This document shows, one piece after another, positions 31,150 to 41,740 of a DNA stretch of 64,000 nt. The translations under genes and the position numbers were made by a program. A model generated the notes under the pieces. That model was not told where the DNA came from. It did no database searches and saw only the letters and a program-made list of their open reading frames with translations. Source of the DNA: Erwinia phyllosphaerae (GTDB lineage: Bacteria > Pseudomonadota > Gammaproteobacteria > Enterobacterales > Enterobacteriaceae); the NCBI RefSeq assembly GCF_019132875.1, contig NZ_JAHSPF010000005.1:1-64000 (forward strand), given 5' to 3'. The first letter of the stretch is position 1; the number at the start of each line of letters is the position of its first letter.

Positions 31150-32047
<898 letters not shown>

Positions 32048-32983
32048 ATGAAAGTTTCAGTTCTCGGCGCGGCTGGCGGTATCGGTCAGGCCCTCGCGCT
32101 TCTGCTTAAAACCCAGCTTCCGGCAGGTTCAGAACTCTCCCTGTATGATATAGCTCCTGTTACGCCCGGCGTGGCTGTCGATCTCAGCCATATTCCTACG
32201 GCGGTCAAGATTAAAGGTTTTAGTGGCGAAGACGCGACGCCTGCTCTACAGGGCGCAGACATCGTGCTGATTTCCGCTGGCGTAGCACGCAAGCCAGGCA
32301 TGGACCGCGCCGACCTGTTCAACGTGAACGCGGGCATTGTGCGTAATCTGATCGAGCAGGTAGCAGCAACCTGCCCTAAAGCGCTGATCGGTATTATTAC
32401 TAATCCTGTCAACACTACCGTAGCCATCGCCGCTGAAGTCCTGAAAAAGGCGGGCGTTTATGACAAGAACAAGCTATTTGGCGTCACCACGCTGGATATT
32501 ATTCGCTCTAATACCTTCGTGGCCGAGCTGAAAAACAAAAATCCGGCGGAACTTAACGTGCCGGTGATCGGCGGTCATTCAGGCGTGACGATTTTACCTT
32601 TGCTGTCGCAGATTCCAGGCGTGAGCTTTAGCGAGCAGGAAGTGGCTGACCTGACTAAGCGTATTCAGAATGCCGGTACGGAAGTGGTTGAGGCAAAAGC
32701 GGGTGGCGGATCGGCAACCTTGTCGATGGGGCAGGCTGCGGCGAAATTCGGACTATCGCTGGTACGCGCGCTGCAGGGAGAGAGCAACGTCGTGGAGTGC
32801 GCCTATGTGGAAGGCGACGGCGCGCATGCTCGCTTCTTTGCCCAGCCGCTGCTGTTAGGGAAAAGCGGTGTGGTAGAGCGTAAGCCAATCGGCACGCTGA
32901 GCGCCTTTGAAGAAAAGGCCCTACAAAACATGCTGCAAACGCTGAAACAAGATATCGCCCAGGGCGAAGAATTTGTGAAGTAA
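32048..32983 (+). CDS. mdh: malate dehydrogenase (311 aa)
   Basis: NAD-dependent TCA-cycle enzyme interconverting malate and oxaloacetate. The Rossmann motif [17 protein letters not shown], substrate-binding arginines in VARKPGMDR, and the catalytic His in [15 protein letters not shown] are present. Length is one residue short of E. coli. Single-gene unit ending in a bidirectional terminator. Confidence 0.98.
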   Translation: MKVSVLGAAGGIGQALALLLKTQLPAGSELSLYDIAPVTPGVAVDLSHIPTAVKIKGFSGEDATPALQGADIVLISAGVARKPGMDRADLFNVNAGIVRNLIEQVAATCPKALIGIITNPVNTTVAIAAEVLKKAGVYDKNKLFGVTTLDIIRSNTFVAELKNKNPAELNVPVIGGHSGVTILPLLSQIPGVSFSEQEVADLTKRIQNAGTEVVEAKAGGGSATLSMGQAAAKFGLSLVRALQGESNVVECAYVEGDGAHARFFAQPLLLGKSGVVERKPIGTLSAFEEKALQNMLQTLKQDIAQGEEFVK

Positions 32984-32987
32984 GCAA

Positions 32988-33010
32988 AAGGGCCAGCGTC
33001 GCTGGCCCTT
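32988..33010. terminator. bidirectional terminator between mdh and degS
   Basis: The perfect inverted repeat AAGGGCCAGCG-T-CGCTGGCCCTT lies between the two convergent stop codons, with TTCTCTTT on the plus side and CTTTTGC on the minus side. Confidence 0.88.
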
Positions 33011-33014
33011 CTCT

Positions 33015-34073
33015 TTAGCTGCCCGGATATTCCAGGACGGTAATCGGCAGCGTCATCTTGTGGTCGTTACGTAAAATATCCACGTCTATCACCGTGCCGG
33101 GCCGGATCTCCGCAACCTGATCCATCGTTTCCAGTGCGGAAACGGCAGGCTTGTGGTTCACGCTGGTAATCACATCGTTTACCTGTAGGCCCGCTTTCGC
33201 CGCAGGCCCGCCCTGTGCGACGTTAGTCACCACGATCCCCTGAATATGATCGATGCTGGGGTTCTGCCCGTGCATTTGCGGGATTTCCCGGCCGCTGATG
33301 CCGATAAAGCCACGGATTACGCGGCCATCCCGAATCAGCTTATCCATTATTTTTGTTGCCAGCGCGGTTGGAATAGCAAAGCCAATGCCTTCAGGCGTCT
33401 CGCCATCGTTGCTTTTATCAAACGACAGCGTGTTAATGCCCATCAGCTCGCCCAGCGAGTTAATCAGCGCACCGCCGGAATTGCCTTTATTGATAGAAGC
33501 ATCGGTTTGCAGGAAATTCTGATAGCGGGAAGGGCTTAAGCCTACGCGTCCGGTAGCGCTGATAATGCCCTGCGTCACCGTCTGACCAATATTATAGGGA
33601 TTGCCGATGGCCATCACTAAATCGCCGATATGCGCCACGCGCGCGGGATTTATCGGAATGACCGGCAGGCCGGACGCGGTAATTTTCAGTACCGCCAGAT
33701 CGGTCAGGCTGTCGGAACCTACCAGCATCGCCTCAAAAATTCGGCCATCCTGCAGCGCGACAATAATCTGATCCGCGTTATTAATAACGTGTTTATTGGT
33801 TAAAATATAGCCGCGACCGTCCATGATAACGCCGGAACCCAGCGTGCGGATCTCCAGATTATGGGCCGATTCGTTGGCGCTACGATTATAAACATTCACT
33901 ACCGCAGGCGCGGCGCGGCGAACCGCAGCGTTATAGCTGACGGGCATCTGGCTGGCGCTGTCGTCTTTAGGCATAAAAAAGGTTGTGCCGATACGCAGCC
34001 CGGGCAGCGCGACCAGCAGGAGACCCGCCACAACAAGGCCAAGAAGCACTGAACGTAAAAGTTTAGGAAACAT
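33015..34073 (-). CDS. degS: serine protease DegS (352 aa)
   Basis: Inner-membrane-anchored periplasmic protease that senses misfolded outer-membrane proteins and cuts RseA to start the sigma-E response. One N-terminal helix (about 5-25), the trypsin-like domain with triad His in NKHVIN, Asp in SLTDLAVL and Ser in GNSGGALI, and one PDZ domain (about 255-345). The start chosen (MFPKLLRS) matches the family; the ATG 14 codons earlier is unlikely. Confidence 0.95.
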   Translation of the reverse strand: MFPKLLRSVLLGLVVAGLLLVALPGLRIGTTFFMPKDDSASQMPVSYNAAVRRAAPAVVNVYNRSANESAHNLEIRTLGSGVIMDGRGYILTNKHVINNADQIIVALQDGRIFEAMLVGSDSLTDLAVLKITASGLPVIPINPARVAHIGDLVMAIGNPYNIGQTVTQGIISATGRVGLSPSRYQNFLQTDASINKGNSGGALINSLGELMGINTLSFDKSNDGETPEGIGFAIPTALATKIMDKLIRDGRVIRGFIGISGREIPQMHGQNPSIDHIQGIVVTNVAQGGPAAKAGLQVNDVITSVNHKPAVSALETMDQVAEIRPGTVIDVDILRNDHKMTLPITVLEYPGS

Positions 34074-34150
34074 GGCTTTAACTGATGAGTGAATGAACGT
34101 TGGGCAGGATACCATGAGTCGGGCGGACGCGCAGGTGTCCGCCCAATGTT

Positions 34151-35512
34151 TTAGCGTAAAAGCAGGTAGATACTTTCGTCGTTGCGGATCACGTTCAGCG
34201 CCAGTAGCTCCGGTTTCGCCGCAAGAACCTTACGTAATTCGGCAAGATTCTCAATTCGCGTGCGGTTAAGGCCGACAATAACGTCGCCTTTTTGCAGGCC
34301 AAACTGACCGGCCGGAGAAGCCTTATCCACGCCGTCGACGCTAACGCCTTTCGTACCGTCTTTGGCAGCGCCGTCGCTTAACGTCGCGCCCTGTAGGGCT
34401 GGGCTCAGCAGTTCGGCGCTGGCGGTCTGGGTGCTGTTATCCAGCTTAACGGTTAGCGTCTGCGGCTTGCCGTCGCGCAGCAGGCCAACCTTCACTTCTT
34501 TACCTGGAGGAGTAGTGCCGATTTTCACGCGCAGTGCGGCAAAGCTTTCAACCTGTTTGTCATCAAGGCTGGTGATAATATCGCCCGCTTTGATCCCGGC
34601 TTTGGCCGCCGCCGAGCCTGGCAGCACTTCGTTGACGAAGGCGCCGCGCTGAACGTCAACGTTAAAGGCTTTCGCCATCTCCGCCGTCATCTCTGTACCT
34701 TTAATTCCCAGCTGGCCGCGCTTCACTTCGCCAAACTCAATCAGCTGCTGCGCAAGATTCATCGCCATATTGCTCGGAATAGCGAAGCCGATACCGATAT
34801 TGCCGCCCGCAGAAGAGAGAATAGCGGTATTGATGCCGATCAGCTCGCCGTTCAGATTGACCAGCGCGCCGCCGGAGTTACCGCGGTTGATGGCGGCATC
34901 GGTCTGGATAAAGTTTTCCAGCCCTTCAAGATTAAGCCCGCTACGCCCCAGCGCCGAGACAATGCCGGAGGTGGCCGTTTGCCCCAGACCAAACGGGTTG
35001 CCGATAGCGACGGCGAAGTCGCCAACCTTGAGCTGGTCAGAATCAGCAATTTTGACCTGAGTTAACCCTTTGGCACCGCTAACCTGGATCAGTGCGATAT
35101 CGGTCTGATCGTCGTGACCGATTAGTTTGGCATCAAAATCCCGGCCGTCGCTCAGCTGCACGCTGATTTTATCGGCGCCGTTGACCACATGGTTATTGGT
35201 AAGGATGTAGCCTTTTTCGGCGTTGATCACCACGCCGGATGCCAGTCCTTCAAACGGTTGGGCCTGCTCTTCACCGCCCTGATCTTCCTGGCCAAAAAAG
35301 CGTTTCAGCTGTTCAGGAAGTTCCTGCGCCTGGGTCTTTTGCGTGCCTTCCACATGCACACTGACCACCGCAGGCAGCACTTTTTCCAGCATTGGTGCCA
35401 GGCTGGGCAGCGGCTGTCCCTGAATTTGTGCAGGCAAAGAGGCCTGCGCGGCTGGCGCTAAACCTATGCTGATGCTCAGAGCTAATGCGCTCAACAATAA
35501 TGTTTTTTTCAT
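34151..35512 (-). CDS. degQ: periplasmic serine endoprotease DegQ (453 aa)
   Basis: Periplasmic protease-chaperone of the DegP/HtrA family that forms large cages. Signal peptide MKKTLLLSALALSISIGLAP with cleavage after AQA, protease domain with NNHVVN, DQTDIALI and GNSGGALVN, then two PDZ domains (about 260-355 and 370-450). It is a close tandem relative of degS. I chose the ATG at the signal peptide over the long upstream extension. Confidence 0.95.
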   Translation of the reverse strand: MKKTLLLSALALSISIGLAPAAQASLPAQIQGQPLPSLAPMLEKVLPAVVSVHVEGTQKTQAQELPEQLKRFFGQEDQGGEEQAQPFEGLASGVVINAEKGYILTNNHVVNGADKISVQLSDGRDFDAKLIGHDDQTDIALIQVSGAKGLTQVKIADSDQLKVGDFAVAIGNPFGLGQTATSGIVSALGRSGLNLEGLENFIQTDAAINRGNSGGALVNLNGELIGINTAILSSAGGNIGIGFAIPSNMAMNLAQQLIEFGEVKRGQLGIKGTEMTAEMAKAFNVDVQRGAFVNEVLPGSAAAKAGIKAGDIITSLDDKQVESFAALRVKIGTTPPGKEVKVGLLRDGKPQTLTVKLDNSTQTASAELLSPALQGATLSDGAAKDGTKGVSVDGVDKASPAGQFGLQKGDVIVGLNRTRIENLAELRKVLAAKPELLALNVIRNDESIYLLLR

Positions 35513-35571
35513 CGCTTTAAGGCTCGCAAGGTAGAAGGACGTCCCGCAACGTCGGGACACGGTTATCAGTA

Positions 35572-35594
35572 ATAAGGGGCGATAAACGCCCCTT
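35572..35594 (-). terminator. possible terminator between zapG and degQ
   Basis: Stem AAGGGGCG-ATAAA-CGCCCCTT lies just past the zapG stop, but the minus-strand tail ATTACTG is not a good T-run. A second hairpin, GTCCCG-N6-CGGGAC, lies at 35541-35558, upstream of degQ. Confidence 0.4.
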
Positions 35595-35618
35595 GCCCAC
35601 CGAGTGCAGCGATGGCTT

Positions 35619-36023
35619 TTATTTCTCGTGCGCCGTGCGATCGCCACGCAGCAGGCCGGTAGCGCTGTCCGGATAGTCGCGCGGCATCTGTACCGGTACC
35701 TGATCGTTATCCGCTTCCGATTCGGTAAGCTGATAAGCGAACGGATTTTTTTCGCCCGGCAGGTTTGGCAGCAGGTCGTTAGAGCCTTTCGCCATGTGCT
35801 GATAAAGCTGGCGATAGTCGCGCGCCATGTTGTCCAGAAGCTCGGCGCTCTGCGCGAAATGGCTGGTCAGCTCTTCACGATAATCGGCCAGTTCGGCTTT
35901 CGTTTTTTCCAGTTCGTACTGCTGACTGCGCTGTTCACGCAGCTTCCTGTTGCCAAAACGCATGGCCAAAGCACCAATAATCAGGCCCACTACCAGGCCA
36001 ATAAGCGCGTATTCCCAGGTCAT
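35619..36023 (-). CDS. zapG: cell division/envelope protein ZapG (YhcB, 134 aa)
   Basis: Bitopic inner-membrane protein (DUF1043) linked to divisome and envelope synthesis. One N-terminal helix (about 6-25, ALIGLVVGLIIGALAM) precedes a coiled coil (about 28-85) and a disordered tail. The start MTWEYALIG has GGGAG at the proper distance; the upstream ATG adds 37 unrelated residues. Confidence 0.93.
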   Translation of the reverse strand: MTWEYALIGLVVGLIIGALAMRFGNRKLREQRSQQYELEKTKAELADYREELTSHFAQSAELLDNMARDYRQLYQHMAKGSNDLLPNLPGEKNPFAYQLTESEADNDQVPVQMPRDYPDSATGLLRGDRTAHEK

Positions 36024-36208
36024 AATAACTCCCGTGTTGTCTTCATCGTTCCGTAAGGACCTCCGGCTTAATGCCTGTCCGTTAATAGCCACTATAACCG
36101 CTAATCTTATGGAAGTGGAATCCTGCGGCAGCATCGCTTAGTGTAGAACGACTTTTTTTTCGACAATCAACCACCTGATGCACCGAATATTTCAGGGAAC
36201 GGGAATCT

Positions 36209-37336
36209 ATGCAAACCAAGTCACCTCTTGCGCTCTATCAGCAGGCGCTGGATAAGGGCGAATATCAACCTGATGATATTCAACGTGAAGCTGTTACGCG
36301 CCTTGACGCGATTTATCAGGCGTTAAGCCGTACTGGCAGCAGCGCCGAACCCCAGGCAAAAGGGCTGTTCGGCAAGCTGAATAAGCTTATAGGAAAAGGG
36401 AAAAGCGAAGCGCAAACCCCCGTACGCGGCCTTTACATGTGGGGCGGCGTGGGTCGTGGTAAAACATGGCTGATGGACATGTTTTTTCAGGCAATTCCTG
36501 GCGAACGCAAGCAGCGACTGCATTTTCACCGCTTTATGCTGCGGGTGCATGAAGAGCTGACCGGCTTACAGGGACAGAGCGATCCGTTGCAGATCGTGGC
36601 CGATCGCTTTAAAAGCGAAACGGATCTGCTCTGCTTCGATGAATTTTTTGTCTCAGACATCACCGACGCGATGCTGTTGGGCACGCTGATGGAAGCGCTG
36701 TTTGCCAGAGGTATCACGCTGGTGGCGACCTCTAACATTCCGCCGGATGAGCTTTACCGCAACGGTTTACAGCGTGCGCGTTTTCTTCCCGCGATTGAAA
36801 TGATCAAGAAACATTGCGATATCATGAACGTGGATGCGGGTATCGATTATCGCCTGCGCACGCTGACTTCTGCGCATCTGTGGATGATGCCGCTGAATGA
36901 AGCGACCAGCAAAGAAATGGACAGGATGTTTGTCGCGCTGGCCGGAAAAGCGCGTACCGACCGGCCGGTGCTGGAAATCAACCATCGTCAGCTGCCAACG
37001 CTGGGCGTGGCGGAAGGCGTGGTCGCGATGGATTTCCTGACGCTATGCGGGGAAGGGCGCAGCCAGCACGATTATATCGAGCTATCACGCCGTTTTCACA
37101 GCGTACTGCTGTTTAACGTCCCGGTAATGATCTACAAAACTGAAGATCAGGCGCGCCGTTTTCTGGCGTTAGTAGATGAGTTTTACGAGCGTCATGTTAA
37201 GCTGGTGATCTCGGCTGAGGCCACGCTATACGAGATTTACCAGGGCGCGCGGCTGAAGTTTGAATATCAGCGCTGCGTTTCGCGCCTTCAGGAGATGCAA
37301 AGCGAAGAGTATCTTCGACTGCCACACCTGCCATGA
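36209..37336 (+). CDS. zapE: cell division ATPase ZapE (375 aa)
   Basis: AFG1-type AAA+ ATPase that acts at the Z-ring during late division and under low oxygen. Walker A is GGVGRGKTWLMDMFF, Walker B is LLCFDEFFVSDI, and a sensor-1-like LVATSNIPP follows. Length equals E. coli YhcM. Divergent from zapG. Confidence 0.95.
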   Translation: MQTKSPLALYQQALDKGEYQPDDIQREAVTRLDAIYQALSRTGSSAEPQAKGLFGKLNKLIGKGKSEAQTPVRGLYMWGGVGRGKTWLMDMFFQAIPGERKQRLHFHRFMLRVHEELTGLQGQSDPLQIVADRFKSETDLLCFDEFFVSDITDAMLLGTLMEALFARGITLVATSNIPPDELYRNGLQRARFLPAIEMIKKHCDIMNVDAGIDYRLRTLTSAHLWMMPLNEATSKEMDRMFVALAGKARTDRPVLEINHRQLPTLGVAEGVVAMDFLTLCGEGRSQHDYIELSRRFHSVLLFNVPVMIYKTEDQARRFLALVDEFYERHVKLVISAEATLYEIYQGARLKFEYQRCVSRLQEMQSEEYLRLPHLP

Positions 37337-37581
37337 ACCGTTAAATTTCCCGGCGTCGGGGTGCATTTAATTGTAAAAAGGGGTCGCGCTTTGCGGGCGA
37401 CTTCTCTATAATCTTGCGACCCCACGTTACAGCAAAGGTTTTTTTCCCAAAACTCTTTGTGTTCCAGTAACTCTATCCGAAGGGGTGGGCTTGCTGGTCG
37501 AGATGGTCGTGTGAGCCTCAACCGTTTATTCAAGCGTTTGGGATTTCACCAACGTGTAACTTAATTTGGGTAAGCTTTTAG
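37337..37581 (+). promoter_or_regulatory. rplM-rpsI promoter and leader
   Basis: A consensus -10 TATAAT lies at 37407-37412, followed by the GC-rich discriminator CTTGCGACCCC typical of stringently controlled ribosomal promoters; the -35 is poor. The leader to rplM is about 160 bases. L13 is known to repress its own operon in E. coli through the leader; whether the fold is kept here was not tested. Confidence 0.65.
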
Positions 37582-38418
<837 letters not shown>

Positions 38419-38449
38419 TTTATTCTGCTGTTGCAGAGTCAATTATCGA

Positions 38450-38478
38450 AAACCCGGTGCCTGCACCGGGTTTTTTCT
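38450..38478 (+). terminator. Rho-independent terminator of rplM-rpsI
   Basis: A 10-bp perfect stem AACCCGGTGC-CT-GCACCGGGTT is followed by TTTT and CTTG. Confidence 0.92.
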
Positions 38479-38724
38479 TGTCTTTTTTCTGGCGTAGCTC
38501 TTAAAAACGCAACGGGCTTTGTCATTTTCCCGTCAAATCCCAATTCCTGCCCCCACAAGCTGGCTAAAATCTGGTAAACTGTGTGTCACTTTGTGCCTGT
38601 TAGCAGGGCGGTGGCGCTGGCGATAAGTCGTCCGGATTCAACCGCAGCTGGCGGCAATTTTAGCAGCCTGGTCGCCGCGTGGCGGGCTTGCGCAGTAATT
38701 TTCTGGATAAACTTGGAGGTTTAC

Positions 38725-39366
38725 ATGGCTGTCGCTGCCAACAAACGTTCGGTAATGACGCTGTTTTCTGGTCCGACTGACATTTTTAGCCATCAGGTGC
38801 GTATTGTCCTGGCGGAAAAAGGTGTCAGCGTAGAGATCGAACAGGTAGAAATGGATAATCTGCCCCAGGATCTGATTGACCTCAATCCCTACCGTACCGT
38901 GCCAACGTTAGTCGATCGCGAGCTGACGCTGTATGAGTCCCGCATCATCATGGAATACCTTGATGAACGCTTCCCGCATCCGCCGCTGATGCCTGTCTAT
39001 CCGGTCGCGCGTGGCGAAAGCCGCCTGATGATGCACCGCGTAGAGCAGGACTGGTACACGCTGATGCGTAAAGTAGAAAACGGTACGGCGCAGGAAGCGG
39101 AAGCCGCGCGTAAACAGCTGCGTGAAGAGCTGCTGGCGATTGCGCCGCTTTTCTCCCGTACGCCTTTCTTTATGAGCGAAGAGTTCAGCCTGGTTGACTG
39201 CTATCTGGCACCGCTGCTGTGGCGTTTGCCGCAGATGGGTATCGAGCTGATCGGCGCCGGGTCAAAAGAGCTGAAAGGCTACATGACGCGCGTATTCGAA
39301 CGTGACTCCTTCCTGGCTTCCCTGACGGAAGCAGAACGCGAAATGCGCCTGCATACGCGGGGCTAA
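38725..39366 (+). CDS. sspA: stringent starvation protein A (213 aa)
   Basis: RNA-polymerase-associated protein with a glutathione-transferase fold. It supports acid tolerance and stationary-phase gene expression by lowering H-NS. N-terminal thioredoxin-like half (SGPTDIFSHQVRIVLAEKGV, NPYRTVPTLVDRELTLYES) and C-terminal helical half are complete. The start MAVAANKRS has a perfect GGAGGT; the longer upstream frame is not used. Coupled to sspB by a single base gap. Confidence 0.96.
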   Translation: MAVAANKRSVMTLFSGPTDIFSHQVRIVLAEKGVSVEIEQVEMDNLPQDLIDLNPYRTVPTLVDRELTLYESRIIMEYLDERFPHPPLMPVYPVARGESRLMMHRVEQDWYTLMRKVENGTAQEAEAARKQLREELLAIAPLFSRTPFFMSEEFSLVDCYLAPLLWRLPQMGIELIGAGSKELKGYMTRVFERDSFLASLTEAEREMRLHTRG

Positions 39367-39367
39367 T

Positions 39368-39853
39368 ATGGAAATGTCGCAACTTACCGCTCGTCGCCCT
39401 TATCTGCTCAGGGCGTTCTACGAATGGCTGCTGGACAACCAGCTGACGCCTCATCTCGTGGTGGATATTAATCTGCCCGGCGTGATGGTGCCGCTGGAGT
39501 ACGCTCGCGATGGACAGATTGTCCTGAATATCGCGCCGCGTGCCGTAGGCAACCTTGAGCTGGGCAACGATGAGGTTACCTTCAATGCCCGCTTCGGCGG
39601 CGTACCTCGTCAGGTCAGCGTGCCGCTGGCAGCGGTGATGGCTATCTACGCGCGTGAAAACGGTGCGGGAACCATGTTTGAGCCAGAACCGGTCTACGAA
39701 GCGGCGGGCGAGTACAATCCGGACGCTGAAGCACCTGAAACGGTCATGTCGGTTATCGATGGCGATCGGCCAGATGATAGCGGGCAGGATGATGATGGCA
39801 ACGACGAGCCGCCGCCGCGCGGAGGTCGTCCGTCGCTGCGCGTCGTGAAGTAA
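39368..39853 (+). CDS. sspB: ClpXP adaptor SspB (161 aa)
   Basis: Tethers ssrA-tagged peptides and RseA fragments to ClpXP. A folded substrate-binding domain (about 5-110), an acidic disordered linker (about 115-150) and the C-terminal ClpX-binding tail RGGRPSLRVVK are seen. It works in the same stress branch as DegS, which is also in this window. Ends at a strong terminator. Confidence 0.96.
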   Translation: MEMSQLTARRPYLLRAFYEWLLDNQLTPHLVVDINLPGVMVPLEYARDGQIVLNIAPRAVGNLELGNDEVTFNARFGGVPRQVSVPLAAVMAIYARENGAGTMFEPEPVYEAAGEYNPDAEAPETVMSVIDGDRPDDSGQDDDGNDEPPPRGGRPSLRVVK

Positions 39854-39888
39854 AAGCTATTAGCTGACTGTGAGTTCGGCAGTAGTTG

Positions 39889-39918
39889 TAAAACCAGCCT
39901 TTGCAGGCTGGTTTTTTT
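39889..39918 (+). terminator. Rho-independent terminator of sspAB, possibly bidirectional
   Basis: Stem AAACCAGCC-TTTGCA-GGCTGGTTT is followed by TTTT. The minus-strand side (GGTTTTACAAC) could also serve the gltB operon, which ends 21 bases away. Confidence 0.88.
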
Positions 39919-39939
39919 ATGGCTTTTAACGGTGAAGCA

Positions 39940-41697
39940 TCAGTAAACGTCGCGCAGGTAACGCTTCTCTTTCTTCAGCTGATCCACGTAATCGGCAGCA
40001 CGCTCGGCAGAGAGACCGCCAAACTGGGCGATAATCTCATACAGCGCTTTATCCACGTCCTTGGCCATACGTGACGCATCGCCGCACACGTAGAAGTAAG
40101 CGCCTTCCTGCAGCCAGGCATACAGCTCGGCACCCTGTTCCATCATGCGGTTCTGCACGTAAATCTTTTTGGCCTGATCGCGTGAGAAAGCCAGATCCAG
40201 ACGGTTCAGCAGACCGTTTTCCTGCCACGCCAGCAGCTCGTCACGATAGATAAAGTCGTGCTCCAGGCGCTGATCGCCAAAGAACAGCCAGTTTTTGCCT
40301 TTTGCGCCGGTTGCCTGACGCTCCTGCAAAAAGGCGCGGAAAGGCGCGATACCGGTGCCGGGGCCAACCATGATCAGCGGCGCATCGTTGTTAGCCGGAA
40401 CGCGGAACGCTTTGTTTGGCGAAATAAAAATGGCTGGCTTTTCACCGCGACCCACGCGCTCGGCCAGGTAGGTCGAGCAGACGCCGTTACGCGCGCGTCC
40501 TGCACTGTGGTAGCGCACGGAGGCAATGGTGAGATGAACCTGATTAGGGTGCGCCTTAGAGCTGGAAGAGATGGAATAAGCGCGATGCTGTAATGGACGC
40601 AGCAGCGCAACAAATTCAGGAATGCTCAGCGTACGTGCCAGTTCAAGCTGCAGCAGATCCAGCGAATCTTTGCCCCACAGCCAGACGCCCATCGCATCCT
40701 TATCATCATGCTGCAGAACATGACGCAGCTCCTGGTTAGTGGTGTTTTGACCAACCCATTCAATCAGCTTGCGTGAAGGCTCAGAAATCTCAAACTGGTA
40801 GGTTAACAGATCGCCCAGGCTGCGATCGTAACCGGAAACCGGCGTATCGTAATCGGCCTTCAGCTGCGCCAGCAGCAGGTTAACCAGCGTCGGGTCGTTA
40901 ACCGGAATGACGCCAAGCGCATCACCCGCTTCATATTTCAGCCCGCTGTCGGTCAGGTCGAATTCGAAATGACGAATGTCTTTTTCCGAATCAGGCCCTG
41001 AGAGACGCTTATTGGTGACCAGCGCCGCAGCGTAAGGATTCTGCTTATTGCTGCCTGGAATAACCGGCGCTTCCGGACGGTTTTCCAGCGCCTTACCACT
41101 GCTGCCCGCGCTGGCGGCAAACTGCGGCATCGAACCGGCAAGCCATTGCTGAGCCGGATCTTCATAGTCAATATCGCAGTCGATACGGTCGGCCAGGCGT
41201 TGCGCACCGAGCTGTTCCAGACGCATATCGATAAATTTACCGGCCTGGCAGAAGCCGTCGTAGCCGGTATCGCCAATTGCCAGTACCGCAAAGTGCATCT
41301 GTTCAAGACGCGGCGCGGTGCTGGCAGAGATAGCCTGCCAGAACAGCTGCGCGTTATCCGGCATCTCGCCTTCGCCATAGGTTGACGTGATAACCAGCAC
41401 GTGACGCATAGAGGCGAAAATATCGATATCCACTTCGCCCAGCGCCTGCACGACAGGGACCAGGCCGCTATCGCGTGCTGCTTTCGCTGCGCTTTGCGCC
41501 AGCGCTTCCGCATTGCCCGTTTGTGAGCCAAACAGGATATGCAGCTGCGTAGTGGCCGCTGCGCCGGTGCCATTGTCAGCCTGCGGACGCTCTTCCAGCA
41601 CCAGCAGACGTGAATGTAATCCGGCAAGAAAGCCCGCCAGCCAGTATTTCTGCTCGCCGTTAAACGGCGCGTCTTCAGGAATGTAAGGAATTTTCAT
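39940..41697 (-). CDS. CysJ-type FMN/FAD diflavin NADPH reductase downstream of gltB (585 aa)
   Basis: Predicted to take electrons from NADPH through FAD and FMN to a partner enzyme. Domains: N-terminal short motif FNGEQKYWLAGFLAGL (12-27); flavodoxin FMN domain (about 51-195) with GSQTGNAEA, TSTYGEGEMPD and AIGDTGYDGFC; FAD domain with RAYSISSS (372-379) and GVCST (405-409); NADPH domain with GPGTGIAPFRAF (445-456) and CGDASRMAKDV (538-548); terminal Tyr585 in RYLRDVY, as in CysJ. It lies 43 bases after the gltB stop on the same strand, exactly where E. coli has gltD. No cysI or cysH is nearby. Its closest named family is the sulfite reductase flavoprotein, but context points to serving the glutamate synthase. 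The start lacks a good ribosome binding site, suggesting coupling to gltB. Confidence 0.9.
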   Translation of the reverse strand: MKIPYIPEDAPFNGEQKYWLAGFLAGLHSRLLVLEERPQADNGTGAAATTQLHILFGSQTGNAEALAQSAAKAARDSGLVPVVQALGEVDIDIFASMRHVLVITSTYGEGEMPDNAQLFWQAISASTAPRLEQMHFAVLAIGDTGYDGFCQAGKFIDMRLEQLGAQRLADRIDCDIDYEDPAQQWLAGSMPQFAASAGSSGKALENRPEAPVIPGSNKQNPYAAALVTNKRLSGPDSEKDIRHFEFDLTDSGLKYEAGDALGVIPVNDPTLVNLLLAQLKADYDTPVSGYDRSLGDLLTYQFEISEPSRKLIEWVGQNTTNQELRHVLQHDDKDAMGVWLWGKDSLDLLQLELARTLSIPEFVALLRPLQHRAYSISSSSKAHPNQVHLTIASVRYHSAGRARNGVCSTYLAERVGRGEKPAIFISPNKAFRVPANNDAPLIMVGPGTGIAPFRAFLQERQATGAKGKNWLFFGDQRLEHDFIYRDELLAWQENGLLNRLDLAFSRDQAKKIYVQNRMMEQGAELYAWLQEGAYFYVCGDASRMAKDVDKALYEIIAQFGGLSAERAADYVDQLKKEKRYLRDVY

Positions 41698-41740
41698 CGG
41701 TTTTCTGTACTCGATCCGTCATATAAACAAAGGCTCATTG

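Noticed and set aside
35513-35647. N-terminal extension of degQ by 45 codons
   Set aside because: It would bury the Sec signal peptide and overlaps the end of zapG.
39940-41697. True cysJ of the sulfate assimilation operon
   Set aside because: The protein is CysJ-like, but cysI and cysH are absent here and it sits in the gltD position behind gltB. It cannot be fully excluded without the rest of the genome.
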